From assembly GCA_038199755.1 (NCBI GenBank), contig JBBPYR010000258.1:1-11363 (forward strand): a DNA stretch of 11,363 nt. The letters run 5' to 3'. Both the position numbers and the translations under genes were made by a program. The notes under the pieces were generated by a model. It saw only the letters and a list, made by a program, of their open reading frames with translations. It had not been told where the DNA came from and made no database searches. The first letter of the stretch is position 1. Each line of letters starts with the position of its first letter. This document shows positions 7,448 through 11,363 of the stretch, piece by piece. The DNA is from JBBPYR01 sp038199755 (GTDB lineage: Bacteria; Chloroflexota; Ktedonobacteria; Ktedonobacterales; Ktedonobacteraceae).

Positions 7448-7969
7448 GATACCTCCTTCGCCGTCCAGAACAACCTCGGCGACGTGATCTCACAGAGCTT
7501 TGGCGGCAACGAAACCTGTGTCAGCAAGCAGGCGATGCAGATGCAGCACGCGGTCTTTAAGGCCGCCACCGCCAAGGGCAGTACCCGACATCGCCTACAA
7601 CGCCGACCCGCGCAGCGGCATACTCGTCATCTGGAGTTCATCCGGTCAGGGCAAAGACCTCGCCGTCGTCTTCGGCGGCACCAGCGCAGGCTCCCCGCAA
7701 TGGGCTGGCATCACCACCCTCCTCAACCAAGCCCTCGGCAAGCGTATCGGCTCCCTCAACCCAATCCTTTACCGCATCGGCAAAGCTGCTGCCGCACCAC
7801 AAAGCGTACATGACATCATCAGCGGCAACAACACCTTCACTAGCAAAAACGCCAATGGTGCGCTCGTCACCATCAAAGGCTTCCCTGCCCAAAAAGCTGG
7901 GACCCCGTAACTGGATGGGGCACCCCTGATGTCAGCAAACTCATGCAACGCATCGCACGTACAGCATAG
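7448..7969 (+). pseudogene. Sedolisin (S53) peptidase remnant, deleted and frameshifted
   Basis: Three reading-frame pieces join into the C-terminal part of a sedolisin/kumamolisin. Piece 1, from 7448, reads DTSFAVQNNLGDVISQSFGG and continues to AKG near 7576. Piece 2, in another frame from about 7571, reads RAVPDIAYNADP and then VVFGGTSAGSPQWAG, the GTSxxxP motif carrying the catalytic serine, then SVHDIISGNN, and stops at TAA 7908-7910. Piece 3, in a third frame, reads WDPVTGWGTPDVSKLMQRI to TAG 7967-7969, the usual calcium-site GWGTPD end. The prodomain, the first catalytic residues, and about 120 residues normally found between pieces 1 and 2 (including the oxyanion Asp region) are missing. 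The first break lies at the overlap AAGGGCA and the second at a run of five A near 7890. Intact relatives are secreted acid proteases; this copy cannot encode an active enzyme. Confidence 0.85.
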
Positions 7970-7974
7970 ACAAC

Positions 7975-8024
7975 AGAAAGCGTGTACGGCACCGACCCAT
8001 CAGGCAATGCCGTACACGCTTTCT
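7975..8024. terminator. Bidirectional intrinsic terminator, perfect 17-bp stem
   Basis: The left arm 7975-7991 (AGAAAGCGTGTACGGCA) and right arm 8008-8024 (TGCCGTACACGCTTTCT) are exact reverse complements with a 16-nt loop. The stem starts 5 nt after the natural stop of the protease remnant and ends 5 nt before the stop codon of the convergent response-regulator gene. The flanking T-tract is short on both strands, so efficiency may be modest. Confidence 0.75.
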
Positions 8025-8029
8025 ATTAC

Positions 8030-8464
8030 TCATGTCTTCTTACTATACCGCGCCGCCACCTCCACAATATCGCGCGTCTTAAACGGCTTCGTCATATATT
8101 CGCTAGCCCCCGCCAGATGCCCGCGCAAACGCGCAATCATACCATCTTGCCCTGAGAGCAAAATAATGGGTATATCGTCAAAACGCGGGTCCGCACGCAG
8201 CAAGCGCAAAAAAGCAAACCCATTCATATGCGGTAAACGCACATCCAGGAAAATCAACGAAGGCACCACGCCAGGCTTCCCCCGCATTGCCTGCAATGCC
8301 GTAGCCCCATCCACAAAACACAGTGCGGTCATCTCCTCGCGCCGCAACGCCACCTCCATAATCTTTCGTACCGTCAAAGAATCATCAATCACCACAATCG
8401 GCCCGCTCGCAGTGCGAACCGACGACACATTACGCATATCACGAATATCATGCACAGCACACAT
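8030..8464 (-). CDS. Receiver-only response regulator (CheY/PilG-like)
   Basis: A 144-residue single-domain receiver. I chose ATG 8464 because AAGGGGA lies about 6 nt upstream; an in-frame start 13 codons further up lacks this. The phosphorylation machinery is complete: acidic pair D27-D28 (VVIDDS), phospho-acceptor D74 (LIFLDVRLP), switch Ser104 (ILLSG) and Lys126 (TKPF). Residues 1-20 are a polar extension and the C-terminus ends right after the last helix, so there is no DNA-binding or enzymatic output domain. The phrases IDDSLTVRKIMEVAL and LLSGQDGMIARLRGHLAGASEYMTKPF resemble the PilG/PilH and gliding/twitching-type receivers, but no kinase or motility gene is nearby, so the partner is unknown. 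It probably acts by protein-protein contact after phosphorylation. It is transcribed in the same direction as the dioxygenase gene upstream, but a 333-bp gap with a large inverted repeat separates them. Confidence 0.92.
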   Translation of the reverse strand: MCAVHDIRDMRNVSSVRTASGPIVVIDDSLTVRKIMEVALRREEMTALCFVDGATALQAMRGKPGVVPSLIFLDVRLPHMNGFAFLRLLRADPRFDDIPIILLSGQDGMIARLRGHLAGASEYMTKPFKTRDIVEVAARYSKKT

Positions 8465-8797
8465 AGCAATCCCCTTCCCTCCACGAGAAGACGAGAGACG
8501 CAACTACAAACACATACTATCTATTGTAAATATAAGCGCAGACAATATAGCCCACCTCCCTCATCTCTTCCAAACCCGCATGTATGCGATTTGGGGAGCA
8601 GGAAAGGCTATTTAAAAGTGAGCACCATGGCGAGCGCAAGGCATCGCCACTACCATACCGCGGCTCTGTAGTCCGCTTCGTATATGGTAGTGGCGATTGC
8701 TCCTTACTCATCCTGCCAACGACGCTACCGCGTCTAGCTCCGCTCAGGCAGGATGCAAAGAAGCCTTGCGCTCGCCATGGTCGCATCTATAATATGG
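8465..8797. other. Intergenic region between dioxygenase and response-regulator genes
   Basis: This 333-bp stretch has no protein gene I can support. The right half is the branched inverted-repeat element described separately. The left part (8465-8600) must contain the response-regulator promoter. The best minus-strand reading is TTGTCT, 16 nt, TAGATA, which is weak. Short open frames on both strands across the element are by-products of the inverted repeat. Confidence 0.5.
8624..8781. repeat. Branched inverted-repeat element (cloverleaf-like)
   Basis: An outer pair of 19-nt arms matches exactly: 8624-8642 (ACCATGGCGAGCGCAAGGC) and 8763-8781. Nested between them are a 15-bp hairpin (ATCGCCACTACCATA 8643-8657 with 8683-8697), a 9-bp hairpin (CATCCTGCC 8709-8717 with GGCAGGATG 8747-8755) and, inside the latter, GACGC-TACC-GCGTC. 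The first inner arm abuts the outer arm directly, giving a multi-branched fold of 158 nt. An alternative pairing (AAGG near 8638 with CCTT near 8702) would extend the 15-bp hairpin and compete with the outer stem. There are no T-tracts, no transposase and no integron attC core motifs. It may be a short non-autonomous mobile element, a palindromic intergenic repeat or a structured RNA. Confidence 0.8.
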
Positions 8798-9700
8798 CTA
8801 CTTCCCCACCGCAGTCATAGCAGGCACCTGTTCAGCGGGTACACGCCCAACCGTCAGCCGCAACCCATTACCCGACGGGTCAGTCACCAATACAGCACCA
8901 TCATATTGCTCAAACGCAACTTTCGCCGCCTGCAAACGAGCCATGATCCGCTCCTTCTCTCTCTCATCAGGAATCGTAATCGTAAAGAAGCGCATACCCA
9001 CCATATTCGCTGGTGGTCGTGGTGCGTTCCGGCTATGCCATATATTCATGCCAATATGATGATGATAGCCACCCGCCGAGACAAACAGCGCACTCGGCAT
9101 ACTCGCCACCACATCAAAGCCAAGCACACCCGCGTAAAACGCCTCGGACTGCGCAATATTGGCAACCTGTAGATGCATGTGCCCAATAATCGTCTGCGGG
9201 TGCAAGCCTTGCCACTGCCCCGGCTCATACTCCAACTCCGCCAGAATACCCCTCATATCCAACGGGTCAGACGCCATCCGCACCTGCCCATTGCCCCAAC
9301 TCCACTCACTGCGTGGGCGGTCGCGATAAATCTCAATACCATTGCCCTCTGGGTCTGAGAGATACAATGCCTCACTCACCAGATGGTCAGCAGAGCCATC
9401 CAGGCGATAGCGCGTCTCCGCCAAACGATACAACGAGCGCGCCAGTTCCACCCGGTTCGGCACCAGGATCGCGAAATGATACAATCCCGTCCTATTCTGC
9501 TGCCAGGGAACCGCCTGCTCCTGCGTCTCCAGCACCAGCAACGGCACCGCCTCATCCGCCCCCAGCACCACCCTTTTATCAGTGCGTGTCAGCACCTTAA
9601 AGCCAATTACATTCGTATAAAATGCCAGCGAACGCTCCAAATCAGCGACCGCCAGCGTCAAAAAACCAATCATCGTCTCAGGAGAAATCGATTCTGCCAT
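8798..9700 (-). CDS. catE: Two-domain VOC dioxygenase, CatE-like (catechol 2,3-dioxygenase)
   Basis: A 300-residue soluble protein made of two vicinal-oxygen-chelate modules (about 8-130 and 170-285). The phrases IGFLTLAVADLERSLAFY, TGLYHFAILVP, SEALYLSDPEGNGIEIYRDRPR and SALFVSAGGYHHHIGMNIW match, from memory, the Bacillus subtilis CatE (YfiE) family, which cleaves catechol rings next to the hydroxyls using a metal ion and O2. Likely metal ligands are distributed over both modules: His75, Glu123 and His174 stand at canonical VOC positions, while the second module lacks the usual terminal Glu (GNGLRL). The cluster H213-H215 is also conserved in the family. Length is close to the family norm plus a short C-terminal tail. 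The start ATG has only AGGA very close upstream, a modest ribosome binding site. A readable promoter and a palindrome precede it. The exact substrate is unproven; 'glyoxalase/extradiol dioxygenase' is the safe call. Confidence 0.85.
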   Translation of the reverse strand: MAESISPETMIGFLTLAVADLERSLAFYTNVIGFKVLTRTDKRVVLGADEAVPLLVLETQEQAVPWQQNRTGLYHFAILVPNRVELARSLYRLAETRYRLDGSADHLVSEALYLSDPEGNGIEIYRDRPRSEWSWGNGQVRMASDPLDMRGILAELEYEPGQWQGLHPQTIIGHMHLQVANIAQSEAFYAGVLGFDVVASMPSALFVSAGGYHHHIGMNIWHSRNAPRPPANMVGMRFFTITIPDEREKERIMARLQAAKVAFEQYDGAVLVTDPSGNGLRLTVGRVPAEQVPAMTAVGK

Positions 9701-9731
9701 AATCCTGCCTGCCTCATTCTTCTCTTCTCAA

Positions 9732-9758
9732 TAGTTACTTACTTTTTACAAGTAACTA
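9732..9758. promoter_or_regulatory. Operator-like palindrome upstream of the catE-like gene
   Basis: TAGTTACTT (9732-9740) and AAGTAACTA (9750-9758) are exact reverse complements with a 9-nt AT-rich centre. The site covers the expected transcription start of the dioxygenase promoter, the position typical for a repressor. In Bacillus, catDE-type genes are repressed by HxlR-family, thiol- and catechol-responsive regulators (CatR/YodB) at TAC/GTA dyads; the dyad here has different spacing, so the regulator is not identified. Confidence 0.6.
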
Positions 9759-9762
9759 CTCC

Positions 9763-9791
9763 ATAATAACACATGCAGACCAAGATTACAA
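9763..9791 (-). promoter_or_regulatory. Sigma-70-type promoter of the catE-like gene
   Basis: On the minus strand TTGTAA (9791-9786) is followed by a 17-nt spacer and TATTAT (9768-9763), i.e. 4/6 and 5/6 matches to the housekeeping consensus with ideal spacing. The predicted transcript starts near 9756, inside the palindrome, giving a leader of about 55 nt before ATG 9700. Confidence 0.6.
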
Positions 9792-9865
9792 ATTGACAGC
9801 AATGCCAATTGATATCCCTCATAGGCATCACCCCAAGTCAGGAGAGGCGGGGAGGAAGCATCCCC

Positions 9866-10018
9866 ACTATGGGGAAACATCCCCAAGCAGTAGGGGCGGG
9901 GGAGGATGCGGATGAGGGGCTGGGACCCTTGGGTCGCCCGTACTATGGGCAAACATCCCCCAGTCAGTAGGGGCGGGAGAGGATGCGGATGAGGGGCTGG
10001 GACCCTTGGGTCGCCCGT
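9866..10018. repeat. GC-rich tandem direct repeat, about 76-bp unit
   Basis: Two nearly identical copies begin AAACATCCCC at 9875 and 9951 and end GGGTCGCCCGT at 9941 and 10018. They share GAGGATGCGGATGAGGGGCT and the near-palindrome GACCCTTGGGTC. The linker ACTATGGG precedes each copy (9866 and 9942). A shorter, diverged copy lies at about 9825-9865. The block is much richer in G+C than its flanks and lacks a supported gene. Its G-runs are all on the plus strand. No function is evident. Confidence 0.8.
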
Positions 10019-10140
10019 GCCGGGGATACCCTTACCTATTAGAGACGATTTCATTGAAGAGGATAAAACGCCAGCGCATTCTCAAAACACACCCCCAGCC
10101 AGACCTGCTAGCACAACATCTCCAAAATCAGCGTCACATC
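10019..10140. other. Unannotated spacer between GC-rich repeat and CRISPR terminal repeat
   Basis: These 122 nt hold no gene, no further copy of either repeat and no strong stem-loop. If the array is transcribed leftward, this is its trailer and a terminator might be expected here, but I do not see one. Confidence 0.5.
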
Positions 10141-11363
10141 ATTTCAATCGCAACCGCGATACAGGCCGCTTCACGACTGCTAAGGCGGCTGGCTTTTCAG
10201 GTGCTGGCCTCATGTTTCAATCGCAACCGCGATACAGGCCGCTTCACGACGTCCCAGTGTGCGGGTCCGTCATAAAAGGTTGCACTGTTTCAATCGCAAC
10301 CGCGATACAGGCCGCTTCACGACTCCTGCGAGCGAGCACCGAGGCGCAAGCCAACAGCATGTTTCAATCGCAACCGCGATACAGGCCGCTTCACGACGTC
10401 TCACGGTAAAACATCTTGACAGTTTTACCGTGTTTCAATCGCAACCGCGATACAGGCCGCTTCACGACGCTTGCTGTGCGGTTTCCTGTGTTGTTCCGCG
10501 ACAGGTTTCAATCGCAACCGCGATACAGGCCGCTTCACGACCATCGGCCTGCAAGACTCACTGACCTTCCAGGCAGAGTGTTTCAATCGCAACCGCGATA
10601 CAGGCCGCTTCACGACTCGTGCTCATGCGTTTCTTCTTGCTCATCATGGACAAATGTTTCAATCGCAACCGCGATACAGGCCGCTTCACGACACAACAGG
10701 TGCAATTGAGCGCGATATCCTTGAGTAGGTTTCAATCGCAACCGCGATACAGGCCGCTTCACGACAATGAAGAGTACTTGGATACAGAAGAAGTGATGGA
10801 GGGTTTCAATCGCAACCGCGATACAGGCCGCTTCACGACATGTTTGGTATGTTGCTCTTTCATACTTCTTATTAGTTTCAATCGCAACCGCGATACAGGC
10901 CGCTTCACGACTTTGCTTATGCCAGCACCCAGAACCCTGAAGACTGCAGTTTCAATCGCAACCGCGATACAGGCCGCTTCACGACTATGCCTGTTTCCGG
11001 TGCGGACGGCCAGTATGCTATGTTTCAATCGCAACCGCGATACAGGCCGCTTCACGACACGCGAAACAGCAGTCGCTATCACGGATCCAAACTTTGTTTC
11101 AATCGCAACCGCGATACAGGCCGCTTCACGACGCCGTTGCCAACTTCATCGGCCTTCAAGACAGTACAAGTTTCAATCGCAACCGCGATACAGGCCGCTT
11201 CACGACCATTACTACTACTATCCGCCCACTGCATATCATCCAGGTTTCAATCGCAACCGCGATACAGGCCGCTTCACGACTCCCTTTACTATATGTCTAT
11301 GCAGCAAAAAAGATGTGTTTCAATCGCAACCGCGATACAGGCCGCTTCACGACCTCCAGAAGC
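10141..11363 (-). CRISPR. CRISPR array, 17 repeats of 37 nt, 16 full spacers, open at right edge
   Basis: Repeats begin at 10141, 10214, 10287, 10361, 10432, 10505, 10580, 10656, 10729, 10803, 10875, 10949, 11022, 11096, 11170, 11244 and 11317. All are identical except the first, which begins with A instead of G. On the plus strand the repeat starts GTTTCAATCGCAACCGCGAT and ends GCTTCACGAC. Spacers are 36, 36, 37, 34, 36, 38, 39, 36, 37, 35, 37, 36, 37, 37, 37 and 36 nt; a seventeenth starts at 11354 and runs off the window. Read on the minus strand the repeat ends GCGATTGAAAC. ATCGC-GGTT-GCGAT forms a 5-bp hairpin directly before the handle, and an 8-nt ATTGAAAC tag is the hallmark of Cas6 processing in type I and type III systems. 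This and the degenerate repeat at 10141 indicate leftward transcription, with the leader and any cas genes beyond the right edge. No cas gene lies in the window, so the type cannot be fixed. Confidence 0.97.

Noticed and set aside
7345..7575. Minus-strand open frame with a hydrophobic C-terminal part
   Set aside because: Half of it is antisense to the clearly recognisable S53 remnant and it has no ribosome binding site or family resemblance; the hydrophobic stretch comes from AT-rich intergenic DNA.
8624..8781. Integron attC site
   Set aside because: The arms lack the paired GTTRRRY/RYYYAAC core sites and are perfect rather than imperfect with unpaired extrahelical bases; no cassette array is present.
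8788..8793. Perfect TATAAT on the plus strand with TTGCGC 16 nt upstream
   Set aside because: It would transcribe antisense into the 3' end of the dioxygenase gene and its -35 lies within the inverted-repeat arm; plausible by sequence but no target gene supports it.
8517..8820. Open frames on both strands across the branched inverted repeat
   Set aside because: They follow from the symmetric arms being stop-free; no ribosome binding site, domain or plausible start is seen.
9746..10054. Minus-strand open frame across the GC-rich tandem repeat
   Set aside because: Low-complexity Pro/Leu-rich translation arising from the G-run repeats, and it runs through the dioxygenase promoter.
10019..10140. 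CRISPR leader to the left of the array
   Set aside because: The sequence is not a typical AT-rich leader, the adjacent repeat is the degenerate one, and the ATTGAAAC handle points to transcription from the right.
10006..11082. Several open frames running through the CRISPR array on both strands
   Set aside because: Their periodic peptides (QPRYRPLHD, NRDTGRFTT, VSRLRLK) are just the 37-nt repeat translated.
10141..11363. Type II (Cas9) array
   Set aside because: The repeat lacks the usual 36-nt type II form ending in AAC with an anti-repeat partner; no tracrRNA-like anti-repeat is present in the window, and the Cas6-type handle fits type I/III better.

Overview
The window looks like chromosomal DNA from a large-genome soil bacterium, most probably a Ktedonobacteria-like member of the Chloroflexota. 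This is an inference from gene content: an HTH-NB-ARC-TPR regulator, a second giant TPR NTPase, a decayed sedolisin (S53) protease, a CatE-type two-domain VOC dioxygenase and a long Cas6-type CRISPR array. No rRNA or marker gene is present to fix the taxonomy. I saw no tRNA, rRNA or intact transposase.

Layout. At 17-193 (+) there is a small predicted membrane/secreted ORF. At 272-2896 (-) lies an HTH-NB-ARC-TPR STAND protein. Divergent from it, at 3043-3567 (+), is a small winged-helix protein resembling an OmpR output domain without a receiver. A perfect 17-bp stem terminator (3576-3621) separates it from the convergent gene at 3732-7241 (-), a 1169-residue P-loop NTPase with nine consecutive TPRs. 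At 7448-7969 (+) are the remains of an S53 peptidase gene with an internal deletion and two frame breaks. A second perfect 17-bp stem (7975-8024) separates it from a CheY/PilG-like receiver-only response regulator (8030-8464, -). A branched inverted-repeat element (8624-8781) lies between that gene and a catE-like extradiol dioxygenase gene (8798-9700, -), which has a readable promoter and an operator-like palindrome. After a GC-rich tandem repeat (9866-10018) comes a CRISPR array from 10141 to the right edge: 17 repeats of 37 nt and 16 complete spacers.

How the parts may work together. The two STAND-type NTPases and the winged-helix protein form a compact signalling block. Both STAND genes carry the same 14-nt sequence in their upstream DNA, which hints at shared control. 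Neither NTPase has an obvious N-terminal toxic effector, so a role in regulation or in phage sensing remains open. The repeat sequence, a 5-bp hairpin followed by an ATTGAAAC-type handle on the minus strand, and a degenerate terminal repeat at 10141 together indicate that the array is transcribed leftward. The visible end would then be the old, leader-distal end, and the leader and any cas genes should lie to the right of the window.

Best leads: (1) two spacers that appear to sample the same protein-coding stretch with a wobble-position difference; (2) a spacer that is itself a perfect 10-bp hairpin; (3) the branched inverted-repeat element at 8624-8781; (4) the shared motif upstream of the two STAND genes; (5) a sharp base-composition break inside the first STAND gene. 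I found no system that I can claim is new.
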